NCBI GenBank assembly: GCA_903939115.1 | Contig: CAJAFV010000042.1 | Coordinates: 1-64,000, forward strand | DNA from: an uncultured Geobacteraceae bacterium | GTDB lineage: Bacteria > Desulfobacterota > Desulfuromonadia > Geobacterales > Pseudopelobacteraceae | DNA: 64,000 nucleotides | Direction: 5' to 3' | Shown: positions 1 to 8,379 of the stretch, piece by piece | Numbering within the stretch: position 1 is the stretch's first letter | Layout: the number at the start of each line of letters is the position of its first letter | Position numbers and translations under genes: made by a program | The notes under the pieces: model-generated | What the model was told of the DNA's origin: nothing | Database searches by the model: none | Seen by the model: only the letters and a program-made list of their open reading frames with translations

Positions 1-459
1 GGCCGGTTTCAGCTCAACAACCGGCCCGTTTTCAGTTTCCTTGATGAGCGCATAGACAGGGTTCTGGGAGCGGTTTTCGAAGATCAGCTCATCAAGGCCG
101 GTCCATTTGAGTTTAGCGCCGAAGTTGCCGCTGCCGGTTGACCACATAGCTGCCGGCAACCCTTTTTTTGACTCTTTGATCGGGCTGTACCCGGAAAAAT
201 AGGTGCGCAAACCGGTCATGGCGCTGCTGCCGGTTAAGAGACCGGTATTGACAATCAGCGGATTGGCCTCGCAATAGGCATCGGTGATATTCCGTTCAGC
301 CAGAATCTGGAATGAGCGCCCGAACCCGCCCAGAACGTCCTCCAGATTACGACAGGGAACATCTTCCCGGTGGATTGTGCCACTCTTCAAATCGACCGTA
401 CAACGCGAATATAAAACGGCTGATGGTTCAGATGCGGGATCAGAGGTGAAATATTTCAT
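1..459 (-). CDS. Aldehyde:ferredoxin oxidoreductase family, N-terminal part (cut by window edge)
   Basis: Translating the complement from an ATG at 459 gives an open frame that runs off the window, about 153 codons. It starts at MKYFTSDP and contains NPLIVNTGLLTG, MTGLRTYFSGYSP and WSTGSGNFGAKLKWTGLDEL, the pattern of the N-terminal domain of tungsten/molybdenum aldehyde:ferredoxin oxidoreductases. These oxidise aldehydes (or related substrates) with ferredoxin using a pterin cofactor and an Fe4S4 cluster in the cytoplasm. An AAGGAG Shine-Dalgarno sits just upstream of the start. The cluster-binding cysteines and substrate domain lie outside the window, so the subfamily cannot be told. Confidence 0.85.
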   Translation of the reverse strand, partial: MKYFTSDPASEPSAVLYSRCTVDLKSGTIHREDVPCRNLEDVLGGFGRSFQILAERNITDAYCEANPLIVNTGLLTGSSAMTGLRTYFSGYSPIKESKKGLPAAMWSTGSGNFGAKLKWTGLDELIFENRSQNPVYALIKETENGPVVELKPA

Positions 460-667
460 ACTGACGACTCCTTGTTTTTTATGCTGAGAACATGTCAATC
501 AAATGGGCTTCAACCAACTCTTGATAACCATCTTTCGGACTCTGTTTGTATACCATTGAGGACGCAATCTCGCTAGCCATAATTCACCACTGCAGCCTGA
601 GTATTTCCACCGCTTGCGCGAGATCTGTGATAAACACGGTATCCTAATGAATTTCCGGAGGGAGATG

Positions 668-1558
668 ATGCCGTCACTTTCAGCCCCACGCCTCCAGATC
701 ATGCTGGCTGCTCTCTTGATGTCCACCAGCGGTGCAGCCATCAAGACCTGCTCCTCTTTCTCCAGTTGGCAAGTAGCCTGTCTTCGCGCCGGCATAGCTG
801 CGACCGTACTGCTGCTAGTCGTACCCGGAGTGAGACGCAGCTTTAATATACGGACAGTGTCCGTCGGCTGTGCCTATGCCGGTGCGTCGGTACTTTTCGT
901 GCTGGCCACCAAGCTGACTACGGCCGCCAATGCCATCTTTCTTCAGAGCACCTCTCCGATCACCATAGTACTGCTGAGCATCTGGCTCCTTAAAGAGCCG
1001 CTGCGTCGGCGCGACGCCCTGTTCATGGGGGCCCTGGCAGTGGGATTGTCTCTCTTTTTCCTCGGCAGCTATCAGCCAACTTCGAGCGCACCCGATCCGG
1101 CACGGGGAAATCTGTTTGCTCTGGTGAGCGGACTTTTCTGGGCTCTGACCGTTATCGGTCTGCGCTGGTTGGCACATACCGGGAAAAACACCGGAAATAC
1201 CGCATCTGCAGCCGTTACCTTCGGCTGCATTATCGCCTCTGCCATCACCCTGCCTATGGCATTACCGGTACATCAGAGTCATGTGTCAGACTGGCTGACG
1301 GTAATGTATCTTGGCACATTCGGTGTGGCACTGGTATTTATACTTCTCAGTCGGGCCATGAAGCAGGTCACTGCTATAGAAACAGGGCTGTTACTCCTGC
1401 TTGAGCCGGCTCTTAACCCGCTCTGGGCCTGGATACTTCAGGGCGAAAATCCCGGACTCCCGGCCCTTGCCGGGGGCACTATCATCCTCACAGCTACGGC
1501 CGTTCACACCTGCTGGCCTGCCAGGGCAAAAGCAGGACCTCGATCAACTGAAGCGTAA
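668..1558 (+). CDS. DMT-superfamily (EamA) transporter
   Basis: A 296-residue, very hydrophobic protein with about ten predicted membrane spans in two repeated halves, the architecture of EamA-domain drug/metabolite exporters of the inner membrane. The end of the first half (TTAANAIFLQSTSPI, then LLSIWLLKEPLRRRDALFMG) and its counterpart in the second half (LLEPALNPLWAWI) are the family's usual repeat signature. A GGAGG at 657-661 lies six bases before the ATG at 668, which is why this start is preferred over the upstream 614 and 647 candidates; 665 is also possible. The substrate cannot be predicted. The gene appears to stand alone. Confidence 0.82.
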   Translation: MPSLSAPRLQIMLAALLMSTSGAAIKTCSSFSSWQVACLRAGIAATVLLLVVPGVRRSFNIRTVSVGCAYAGASVLFVLATKLTTAANAIFLQSTSPITIVLLSIWLLKEPLRRRDALFMGALAVGLSLFFLGSYQPTSSAPDPARGNLFALVSGLFWALTVIGLRWLAHTGKNTGNTASAAVTFGCIIASAITLPMALPVHQSHVSDWLTVMYLGTFGVALVFILLSRAMKQVTAIETGLLLLLEPALNPLWAWILQGENPGLPALAGGTIILTATAVHTCWPARAKAGPRSTEA

Positions 1559-1596
1559 TTGTCACCGACCGGATTAGCGGTTGAAAGGAAATGCAG

Positions 1597-2081
1597 ATGA
1601 AACGTGCTGCCTGCGAAATAAGAGCAGTGAAGCCATTTTTCAAATTCTCAAAAAATGTCACGTCTGCAGACTCGGACTTGTCAGGGACAATGTTCCGTAC
1701 ATCGTCCCCGTTTCATTCGGATACAGTGACAAACTCCATCTATTTATTCATACCGCACAAGAGGGGATAAAGATCGATTTTATAGCCGCTCAGAACATCG
1801 CCTGTTTCGAATTCGAGTTGGGAGTTGGACTGCTGTCAGAAGGAAATAATCCGTGTGACTGGGGATTTTCTTATCAGAGTGTGATCGGGCATGGCACCAT
1901 ACACGAATTAACCGATCATCAGGATAAGGTCAGAGGACTGGATCTGATACTGCGCCAGTATGTCGAAGGTGTGTGACCAATGGCGCTGCCGCACGTGGAA
2001 AATACCAGGGTGTGGAAACTTGACATAGAAAGTATCACCGGCAAACAATCGGAAGATCATTTTTGTTCAATAAAATATTGA
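1597..2081 (+). pseudogene. NimA-like pyridoxamine-phosphate-oxidase family protein, frameshifted and interrupted by an in-frame TGA
   Basis: The centre encodes CHVCRLGLV, NVPYIVPVSFGY and GIKIDFI, typical of small FMN-binding split-barrel proteins of the PNPOx/NimA group (about 150-165 residues). The family-style N-terminus (MKRAACEI) is read from an ATG at 1597 behind an AAAGGA site, but in a different frame from the body, so a one-base shift is needed near 1620. The body frame then meets TGA at 1974-1976, yet continues in the same frame with ALPHVENTRVWKLDIESITGKQ, a typical family C-terminus, to a stop at 2079-2081. Two independent lesions argue for a decaying gene rather than programmed recoding or selenocysteine. 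Sequencing error is the main alternative. Confidence 0.72.
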
Positions 2082-2107
2082 CTTTCTATCCGGAATTGGG
2101 TTATTAA
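2078..2107 (+). promoter_or_regulatory. Putative promoter of tRNA-His
   Basis: TTGACT at 2078-2083 is followed 18 bases later by TATTAA (2102-2107), a fair sigma-70-like match about 15 bases before the tRNA. The -35 overlaps the stop codon of the degraded oxidase gene. Confidence 0.4.
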
Positions 2108-2121
2108 CTCTCTTCTCAAAT

Positions 2122-2198
2122 GGTGGCTGTGGTGAAGCGGTTAACACGTGCGACTGTGACTCGCATATGCGAGGGTTCGATACCCTCCAGCCACCCCA
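2122..2198 (+). tRNA. tRNA-His (anticodon GTG), CCA encoded
   Basis: A 77-nt cloverleaf. The acceptor GTGGCTG pairs with CAGCCAC, and an extra 5' G at position -1 lies opposite C73, the histidine identity element. The anticodon stem TGCGA/TCGCA encloses loop CTGTGAC with anticodon GTG. The T arm is GAGGG-TTCGATA-CCCTC. The terminal CCA is encoded at 2196-2198. Confidence 0.97.
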
Positions 2199-2229
2199 AA
2201 ACATATTGTAACTTGTTGGTTGTCAATAG

Positions 2230-2318
2230 GTTATTTTTAGATAAAAAGTTTCTTCGTGTGTTTGTACTCAATTGGGTACACATGGAGAAACTTTTTTGTT
2301 TTATCTGGCCAAAATAAC
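2230..2318. repeat. Long imperfect palindrome downstream of tRNA-His
   Basis: Outer arms GTTATTTT (2230-2237) and AAAATAAC (2311-2318) enclose AGATAAAA/TTTTATCT, then AGTTTCT/AGAAACT, then GTGTG..GTAC/GTACACAT, closing near CAATTG. The whole 89 bp can fold into one long, slightly mismatched hairpin with AT-rich arms. It could act as a bidirectional terminator between the tRNA and the convergent operon ending at 2493, or be a small non-coding mobile repeat (MITE/REP-like). No coding capacity is seen. Confidence 0.6.
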
Positions 2319-2492
2319 ATACATTTTTTTAGCAGCATCTACGTTGGTAAATATTATTAAAAAATATCCCTATTTATTTACGGAAACAGGTGGATGAGGT
2401 GAGGACTAGATAATTTTATAATAGTGAAATGCACTGATATCAAACGTATAAAAAGCATATGCGGGCAGGATAAACAGGTGTAAATTTAGATA

Positions 2493-2702
2493 TTAATCAT
2501 CCTTTCTGATTCGAACCACCTGGCTCACGCCGGCCATAATTTCAATTTCGTGATCATCCAGAGTTTCGGTGTCACCGATTACTCCGATGATGGTACGGTT
2601 GGCTCCCGTTGACTGATGTATGTCAAAATCGCGGGTAATCAGATATTCCTTTATAGAATCAAGTGCCGTTTCTGGAGCATGTGTCTTCATTATAATCAGC
2701 AT
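2493..2702 (-). CDS. Stand-alone DAHP-synthase-type ferredoxin-like regulatory domain
   Basis: A 69-residue protein beginning MLIIMKTHAPETALDSI, with GANRTIIGVIGDTETL and GVSQVVRI. This is the pattern of the small ferredoxin-like domain normally fused to the N-terminus of Thermotoga-type DAHP synthases (AroF), where it mediates feedback control by aromatic amino acids. Here it ends right after that domain with no catalytic barrel. It follows the chorismate mutase gene by 15 bases in the same operon, so it may bind aromatic amino acids and act on the mutase or on a DAHP synthase encoded elsewhere; this is inference. The domain assignment rests on motif similarity, and the free-standing form is unusual. 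Confidence 0.7.
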   Translation of the reverse strand: MLIIMKTHAPETALDSIKEYLITRDFDIHQSTGANRTIIGVIGDTETLDDHEIEIMAGVSQVVRIRKDD

Positions 2703-2717
2703 GATATGCGCTCTCCC

Positions 2718-2996
2718 TTAATCTTCTTCTTTATGTGACATGATCCGCTCCAGGCGTCGGGATTCATCGACAACCCGTTCAAACATCCTGACGATCGCTT
2801 CATCATCAAGCGGACCGGGGTTGTCGTCTTTCATGCGGTTAAAAATCCGCTTTTCACGCGCAGGGTCAAAGACCGGGAGATTAAGCTCTTTTTTAGCATG
2901 ACCGATTTCAAGAGCCAACCGGGCGCGTTCATTAAATATTCGCAGCAATACATCATCAAGAAGGTCAATCCGTTTGCGAATTTCATTAATATCCAC
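2718..2996 (-). CDS. Chorismate mutase, AroQ class
   Basis: A 92-residue all-helical protein (MDINEIRKRIDLLDDVLLRIFNERARLALEIGHAKKE...) with the AroQ pattern: the N-terminal R-x2-I-D-x-L-D-x2-L-L segment, active-site R and K in the R-x-A-x3-G-x2-K region, and the C-terminal R/E-rich helix. It converts chorismate to prephenate in the cytoplasm at the start of the Phe/Tyr branch. Its length equals a single AroQ domain with no fused dehydratase. It lies 41 bases after nadB and just before the regulatory-domain gene, suggesting that the two small proteins act together. Confidence 0.85.
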   Translation of the reverse strand: MDINEIRKRIDLLDDVLLRIFNERARLALEIGHAKKELNLPVFDPAREKRIFNRMKDDNPGPLDDEAIVRMFERVVDESRRLERIMSHKEED

Positions 2997-3037
2997 AGGT
3001 ACTGCTCCTTTTATACCAATTTCGATTCAAATTGGAA

Positions 3038-4633
3038 TTAGAACTGCTTCTTCACAAAGCTGTCTACTTTACCATGTTCATCGTCCAGGAACGGATAATC
3101 CAGATTATAATGCAGCCCCCTTGATTCCTTGCGCTTTTGCGCGCAGGTAATAATCAGTTCAGCTACAGTTGCAATATTACGCAGCTCAATCAAGTCAGAT
3201 GTGACGTTAAAATTCCAGTAATATTCGTCGATTTCTCCCTGAATCAATTTTATGCGGCTCATGGCGCGTGCAAGGCGTTTGTCAGAGCGGACTATGCCGA
3301 CATAATTCCACATCGTTCTCCGGATTTCATCCCAATTCTGGGAAACAACTACCATCTCATCACTATTTGTAGCGGTACCGGAATCCCATACCGGTATTTT
3401 GCGATGATCACTCGAAAGTGAAGTAATAGCTTTGCTTGAATGGCGGAATGCGCGACCTGCATACACTGCCGCTTCCAATAGCGAGTTGCTGGCCAGTCGA
3501 TTGGCGCCATGCAGGCCGGTAAAAGCGGTTTCACCGATAGCATAGAGACCGGGGATATCTGTTTCAGCATCAAAATTGACCGCCACTCCTCCACAGAGAT
3601 AATGGGCGGCAGGCACAACCGGAAGCCACTCTTTGGTCATGTCCAGGCCAAAGTCCATGCAGGTCTGGTAAATATTGGGAAAGCGATTGCGGACGACGTC
3701 AGCAGGTTCATGGGTAATATCAAGAAAGGCACAGTCGTCGCCGCTTGTTTTCATCTCGTTATCTATGGCCCGGGCCACAATATCCCGGGGGGCAAGATCT
3801 TTCAGTTTATGATACTTCTCCATGAAAGCGGTGCCGTCCCGTCTGCGCAGGATAGCTCCTTCACCGCGCACCGCTTCAGAAATAAGAAATGATTTTGCCA
3901 GCGGATGAAACAGCGTGGTAGGGTGGAATTGCATGAATTCCATATTAGCAATTGTGGCCCCTGCGCGATACGCCATGGCAACGCCGTCTCCGGAAGCGAC
4001 ATCGGGATTGCAGGTGTAAAGATAAACCTTGCCGGCACCACCACTGGCCAGAAGAGTGATTTTTGAACTGAAGGTCACTACGGTATCACCGGTAATATCG
4101 AGAACGTAGGCTCCAAGACAGCGATTCTGCTCCAGTTGGCGCCGTTTGATCTTCGCAGAGGTTATCAGGTCGATGGCAATATGATTTTCATAGATCGTAA
4201 TTTTAGGATGCTGTCTGACCGCTTCGACCAATGCCCGCTCAATTTCACGTCCGGTAATATCTTCAGCATGAAGAATTCGCCGGGCGCTATGTCCTCCTTC
4301 ACGGGTCAGATCATAGGTCTCGCCGCTGGTCGTAAATTTCACTCCCCATTCAATCAGGTTGCGAATGGTCTGCGGGCCTTCCTCTACAACCATTCTGACG
4401 ACATCTTCATGGCAGATTCCAGCCCCCGCAACGAGCGTGTCATCGACATGGGCATCAAATGAATCGTCGTCCGAATAGACGGAAGCGATGCCACCCTGTG
4501 CATATTTGGTGGCCGATTCTGAAATATCACGTTTGGTAACAATGGCGACGCTGCCATGGTCGGCTGCCTGGAGGGCAAAAGAGAGTCCGGCTATTCCGCT
4601 GCCGATGACGAGGAAATCACTTTCAATGCGCAT
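3038..4633 (-). CDS. nadB: L-aspartate oxidase
   Basis: A 531-residue FAD flavoprotein oxidising L-aspartate to iminoaspartate, the first step of de novo NAD synthesis. The N-terminal dinucleotide motif reads [38 protein letters not shown] and FHPTTL are characteristic of the succinate dehydrogenase/fumarate reductase/NadB flavoprotein family, and the length fits Nad[11 protein letters not shown] and [16 protein letters not shown] near the C-terminal half are also typical. It is third in the purM-purN-nadB-chorismate mutase operon. The start ATG at 4633 is 23 bases after purN. Confidence 0.95.
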   Translation of the reverse strand: MRIESDFLVIGSGIAGLSFALQAADHGSVAIVTKRDISESATKYAQGGIASVYSDDDSFDAHVDDTLVAGAGICHEDVVRMVVEEGPQTIRNLIEWGVKFTTSGETYDLTREGGHSARRILHAEDITGREIERALVEAVRQHPKITIYENHIAIDLITSAKIKRRQLEQNRCLGAYVLDITGDTVVTFSSKITLLASGGAGKVYLYTCNPDVASGDGVAMAYRAGATIANMEFMQFHPTTLFHPLAKSFLISEAVRGEGAILRRRDGTAFMEKYHKLKDLAPRDIVARAIDNEMKTSGDDCAFLDITHEPADVVRNRFPNIYQTCMDFGLDMTKEWLPVVPAAHYLCGGVAVNFDAETDIPGLYAIGETAFTGLHGANRLASNSLLEAAVYAGRAFRHSSKAITSLSSDHRKIPVWDSGTATNSDEMVVVSQNWDEIRRTMWNYVGIVRSDKRLARAMSRIKLIQGEIDEYYWNFNVTSDLIELRNIATVAELIITCAQKRKESRGLHYNLDYPFLDDEHGKVDSFVKKQF

Positions 4634-4656
4634 GGGGTTCCTTTAAAGAAGTATTA

Positions 4657-5277
4657 TCACGGTAATCTGCGAACCTTACGGCCTTCTATCTGGATTTTTC
4701 CTTCTACGAACAGTTTGATCGCCTCGGCAAAAGTTTGATGTTCGGATTGCTGAATGCGTGAGGAGAGAGTTTCTTCGGTATCATCTGGTTCTACAGGAAC
4801 GACTGATTGCAGGATAATCGGGCCGGTATCAGTGCCGCAATCGACAAAATGTACAGTGCAGCCGGAGAAGAGGACTCCGTAGTCAAGCGCCTGCTGCTGG
4901 GCATGGAGACCGGGAAAGGCCGGCAATAACGCAGGGTGAATATTCATAATTGCATTCGGAAAGGCGTTAACCATGACGTCGGTCAGAATTCTCATAAAAC
5001 CGGCTAAAATCACCAGGTCGACCGAATAACTGCGTAATATATCAACCGTTGCAGCATCATATGATCTTCTGTCGGGAAATCTGCTGTTTTCGTGAACAAC
5101 GACCGGTATGCCGTGCCGTGCAGCTCGCGTAAGAGCGTAAGCATCCGCTTTATTGCTGATGACGCAGGCGATTTCAGCCCTGATTTCACCTGAGATAATT
5201 CGATCGATAATTGCCTGAAGGTTGGTGCCGCTACCTGAAACCAGCACACCCAAACGACAGGGCGCGTTCCCAGCCAT
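4657..5277 (-). CDS. purN: Phosphoribosylglycinamide formyltransferase
   Basis: A 206-residue GAR transformylase that transfers a formyl group from 10-formyl-THF to GAR, step 3 of purine synthesis. The N-terminal VSGSGTNLQAI loop, the catalytic NIHPALLPAFPG region, HFVDCGTDTGPII, and the usual length all agree. The start is taken at 5277 (MAGNAPCR), behind a GAGGAG within the end of purM, two bases after the purM stop; this implies translational coupling. Longer upstream starts would overlap purM out of frame. Confidence 0.95.
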   Translation of the reverse strand: MAGNAPCRLGVLVSGSGTNLQAIIDRIISGEIRAEIACVISNKADAYALTRAARHGIPVVVHENSRFPDRRSYDAATVDILRSYSVDLVILAGFMRILTDVMVNAFPNAIMNIHPALLPAFPGLHAQQQALDYGVLFSGCTVHFVDCGTDTGPIILQSVVPVEPDDTEETLSSRIQQSEHQTFAEAIKLFVEGKIQIEGRKVRRLP

Positions 5278-5279
5278 AA

Positions 5280-6332
5280 TTACTCCTCTACCAGCACAAC
5301 GCGCTCTTCGCCGATACCGCAGGCGGCAATGTCGCCTATTACCCACGCTGAGTCGCCAAAACCCTTCAATCGATCAATAATCTCTTCCGCCTGATTTTCG
5401 GCGACCGCCAGGACCATACCGATACCCATGTTAAAGGTGCGGTACATTTCATCACGCTCAACGTTTCCGGCCTTCTGTAACACTTTAAAAAGATTGGGGA
5501 GATCCCAGCTGTTTATATTTATATGCGCCTGACACCCTTTGGGGAGAACGCGGGGAACATTTTCCAGCAATCCTCCTCCGGTGATATGGGCAATGCCATT
5601 TATAGAAAAATCTTTCAGCAGGTTGAGAATTGAGCGGACATAAATACGCGTCGGAGTCAGAAGTATATCAGCTACTGAAACTCCTGAGCCGGGGAATTCG
5701 TCATGTATAGTGAGACCCAAATGGTCAAATATCAAAGTCCTGGCAAGTGAGTAGCCATTACTGTGCAATCCGCTCGATGCAATCCCGATCAGCCGGTTTC
5801 CGACCGAAATACACGACCCGTCAATGATGTTTTCCCTGTCGACAACACCGACTGTAAACCCGGCAACGTCATACTCACCTTCAGAATAGAAACCGGGCAT
5901 TTCTGCCGTTTCTCCTCCAATAAGCGCACAACCGGCCTGCTTGCATCCTTCGGCGATACCCTTCACTATTTCTGCCGCCTTTTCCGGTAACAGCTTACCG
6001 GTGGCAAGGTAATCGAGAAAAAAGAGTGGTTCAGCTCCCTGGACGATTATGTCATTTACGCACATGGCAACAAGATCGATGCCGACCGAGTCATGTCGAT
6101 CAGCAAGAAAAGCGACCTTAAGCTTTGTGCCGACCCCGTCGGTTCCAGATACAAGAACGGGGTTCTTGTATTTTGCGGTATTAAGAGAAAATAAACCGCC
6201 AAAGCCACCAATGTCAGCCAGAACCTCAGGCCGTGACGTGGCTTTAACTAACGGCTTGATCAGATTAACAAAATTGTTTCCGGCTGCAATATCAACCCCG
6301 GAATCTTTATAGGTCACAGATTTATCTTTCAT
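5280..6332 (-). CDS. purM: Phosphoribosylaminoimidazole synthetase (AIR synthase)
   Basis: A 350-residue PurM converting FGAM to AIR with ATP. The signatures DSGVDI near the N-terminus, SGTDGVGTKLK, GIDLVAMCVNDI, GGETAEMPG and HITGGGLLENVPR are all present. The start ATG at 6332 (MKDKSVTYKDSG) is preceded by GAGGAG at good spacing. First gene of a minus-strand operon that continues with purN, nadB, chorismate mutase and the DAHP-synthase-like domain, linking purine, NAD and aromatic synthesis. Confidence 0.96.
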   Translation of the reverse strand: MKDKSVTYKDSGVDIAAGNNFVNLIKPLVKATSRPEVLADIGGFGGLFSLNTAKYKNPVLVSGTDGVGTKLKVAFLADRHDSVGIDLVAMCVNDIIVQGAEPLFFLDYLATGKLLPEKAAEIVKGIAEGCKQAGCALIGGETAEMPGFYSEGEYDVAGFTVGVVDRENIIDGSCISVGNRLIGIASSGLHSNGYSLARTLIFDHLGLTIHDEFPGSGVSVADILLTPTRIYVRSILNLLKDFSINGIAHITGGGLLENVPRVLPKGCQAHININSWDLPNLFKVLQKAGNVERDEMYRTFNMGIGMVLAVAENQAEEIIDRLKGFGDSAWVIGDIAACGIGEERVVLVEE

Positions 6333-6459
6333 ATGAGTCTCCTCTTTTCGAATAATCTTTGTAGAACATGGCCTCTTAAAAGTCAATTTAAACTGGCAAA
6401 ATAAACAGACTAAACAGAATAACTCTTGACAAATTCGCGGCTTTTAGGATTATTGAACA

Positions 6460-7095
6460 ATGTTTTCTATCCGACCGTCATATGCACGGCGATTTTTTCT
6501 CTGCTACAGTTTTCTCTTCTTCTGTGCGGCGGCATCTCCTCGTTATGTCAGTGCTGATATATATCGGTATGTTGATGAAGATGATATTGTTCATTTCACT
6601 GATGCGCCAACAGACAAACGCTTCAAAATATTCATGCGCGACTTCAAAAAAGATAAAGAGCTGCGAACAAAGTTGAAGTACGCTTCTTCGGTTAATCCGG
6701 CTGAATATGAACAACTCATAAAGAGCTGTTCGGAAAAATACGGCGTCAATCAAAGCCTGGTGAAAGCGGTTATTCACGCCGAATCAGGGTATAATCCGAA
6801 TGCTGTCTCCAGTAAAGGCGCCAGCGGTTTGATGCAGTTGATGCCTGAAACGGCGAGGTCTCTTAAAGTAGCTGACAGATTTAATCCAAAAGATAATGTT
6901 GATGGCGGGGTAAAATACCTGAGATTTCTGCTCGATACATTTCGGGGTGATGTCTCTCTGGCCGTGGCAGCGTATAACGCCGGGCTTAATAAAGTTGCAA
7001 AATATGGCGGAATTCCCCCATACAATGAAACCAGAACGTACGTAAATCGAGTACTTTCCTACATGAAGTCATATCAGGAAAGCGGAATTCAATAA
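6460..7095 (+). CDS. Lytic transglycosylase (SLT family) with N-terminal DUF4124-like segment
   Basis: A 211-residue exported protein. An N-terminal signal peptide (RRFFLCYSFLFFCAAASPRYVSA) is followed by IYRYVDEDDIVHFTDAPTD, a DUF4124-type module, and then a goose-lysozyme-like SLT domain with the catalytic Glu in HAESGYNPNAVS, GASGLMQLMPETA and AVAAYNAG. It would cleave peptidoglycan glycan strands in the periplasm. Its stop overlaps the pgsA start (TAATG), so the two are co-translated. Confidence 0.92.
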   Translation: MFSIRPSYARRFFLCYSFLFFCAAASPRYVSADIYRYVDEDDIVHFTDAPTDKRFKIFMRDFKKDKELRTKLKYASSVNPAEYEQLIKSCSEKYGVNQSLVKAVIHAESGYNPNAVSSKGASGLMQLMPETARSLKVADRFNPKDNVDGGVKYLRFLLDTFRGDVSLAVAAYNAGLNKVAKYGGIPPYNETRTYVNRVLSYMKSYQESGIQ

Positions 7096-7688
7096 TGACA
7101 ACCAGTCGTCCAAATCAAATAATGAACCTGCCGAATATCCTCACCATGGCGAGGATAGCGGTCATCCCGCTCCTTGCACTGTTATTGATGTCCCCGTCCC
7201 GTTCAGCCGGTTTTTGGGCCGCAGCGCTCTTTGCCGTGGCATCAATTACGGACTGGCTGGACGGATATCTGGCGCGTCGCATGGGCATTGTCACAATTTT
7301 TGGCAAGTTTCTGGACCCTATTGCGGATAAACTCATAGTGATGGCAGCGTTGATCATGATTCTGCCGTTTAATCGGGTTCCAGCCTGGATGGTGCTTGTT
7401 ATTCTGGGACGGGAGATTATTATTACCGGTCTGCGAGGTATCGCTTCAAGTGAGGGGATTGTCATTCAGGCCAGCGATCTGGGCAAGTATAAGACTATTT
7501 TTCAGATTGTCGCCATTATCGGTCTGGTTCTGCACTACAATTACGACTGGTTTTTCGGGATTACACACACACTCCTCACGGTCAATATGCACAACGTAGG
7601 AATGTTTTTTCTCTGGATTGCCACCGTGTTGACCATCTGGTCCGGTGTCGATTATCTGATACGCTTTATCAGGGTAATTGTCCGCTGA
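7095..7688 (+). CDS. pgsA: CDP-diacylglycerol-glycerol-3-phosphate 3-phosphatidyltransferase
   Basis: A 197-residue inner-membrane enzyme making phosphatidylglycerol phosphate. The CDP-alcohol phosphatidyltransferase motif D-G-x2-A-R-x8-G-x3-D-x3-D is intact (DGYLARRMG..GKFLDPIADK), followed by hydrophobic spans; LPNILTMARI near the N-terminus is typical. It overlaps the upstream transglycosylase gene by one base. Confidence 0.95.
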   Translation: MTTSRPNQIMNLPNILTMARIAVIPLLALLLMSPSRSAGFWAAALFAVASITDWLDGYLARRMGIVTIFGKFLDPIADKLIVMAALIMILPFNRVPAWMVLVILGREIIITGLRGIASSEGIVIQASDLGKYKTIFQIVAIIGLVLHYNYDWFFGITHTLLTVNMHNVGMFFLWIATVLTIWSGVDYLIRFIRVIVR

Positions 7689-7707
7689 TTGCTATTGAAA
7701 ATTGTAG

Positions 7708-8379
7708 TTATCGATTTGACTGTCCCAATAAAATATCGAAAAGCTCCCCGTTGTAGTTGAATCTCACCCTGTTTTTATAAATTTCTTCGACTGTAACTCC
7801 ATTAATGATCGCCCCGCGTGTAATTGGTTCGCCGTTTATCATGGCAACACTTTCGGTAACGCCGTCTTGTAATGCTATGCCGTTAACCCGGAGTGCCGGA
7901 ACAGTTTTAACTGATGGTGCGGGGAGTGGATAGGGGGACTGCGGCTTTACAACAGGCTGTGAGACAACATCAGGATGCCTGGCAATCACTGCGGCTCTTT
8001 TCGCCTGACTGGATGGAGGACGTTTATGTGCGCTTTCCACCGCCGGAGTTAACCGCTGATATGCCGGGACCACTTCAACTGCGGGAGGAAGTTGCTCTGT
8101 ACTAATTTTTGGAGCAGTTGAAACAGACGGTTGCTTTTGGTTGGAGACGGTGTTCACATTCAGGTTCGCCTGTTCAGGCGTCTTGTCCCGCTTCATATAC
8201 AGAAAGGTACCACCGGCTCCAAAAGCGATGAGAAGTAAGGAAATCAACAGCATGCCGGATGAGGAAAATCGGGAATGATGTTCCGTTCTTAGTATTTCTG
8301 CATCAATCCGTAATTCGTCCGGACGGCGGGTAGCTTTGTCATCTTCTGCTTTTTTCAGAGCTTTTAAAATTGAACTCAT
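7708..8379 (-). CDS. GspB-like type II secretion assembly protein
   Basis: A 223-residue bitopic membrane protein: the N-terminal SSILKALKKAEDDK, a hallmark of GspB/ExeB, a single span (GMLLISLLLIAFGAGGTFLYM), a Pro/Ser-rich periplasmic linker and a small C-terminal domain with LRVNGIALQDG and AMINGEPI..G..INGVTVEEI. GspB with GspA helps place the type II secretin through peptidoglycan. Its ATG overlaps the gspA stop. The two genes are convergent with pgsA, leaving only 19 bases between. Confidence 0.85.
   Translation of the reverse strand: MSSILKALKKAEDDKATRRPDELRIDAEILRTEHHSRFSSSGMLLISLLLIAFGAGGTFLYMKRDKTPEQANLNVNTVSNQKQPSVSTAPKISTEQLPPAVEVVPAYQRLTPAVESAHKRPPSSQAKRAAVIARHPDVVSQPVVKPQSPYPLPAPSVKTVPALRVNGIALQDGVTESVAMINGEPITRGAIINGVTVEEIYKNRVRFNYNGELFDILLGQSNR

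Noticed and set aside
1974..1976. Possible selenocysteine codon (TGA in frame in the oxidase-family gene)
   Set aside because: No convincing SECIS-like hairpin follows, the residue is not a known Cys/Sec position of this family as far as I can tell, and the same gene has a second lesion (N-terminal frameshift).
6426..6454. TTGACA before the transglycosylase gene as a promoter
   Set aside because: The spacing puts the -10 and start site almost at the ATG, which would leave the visible AGGA ribosome site outside the transcript.
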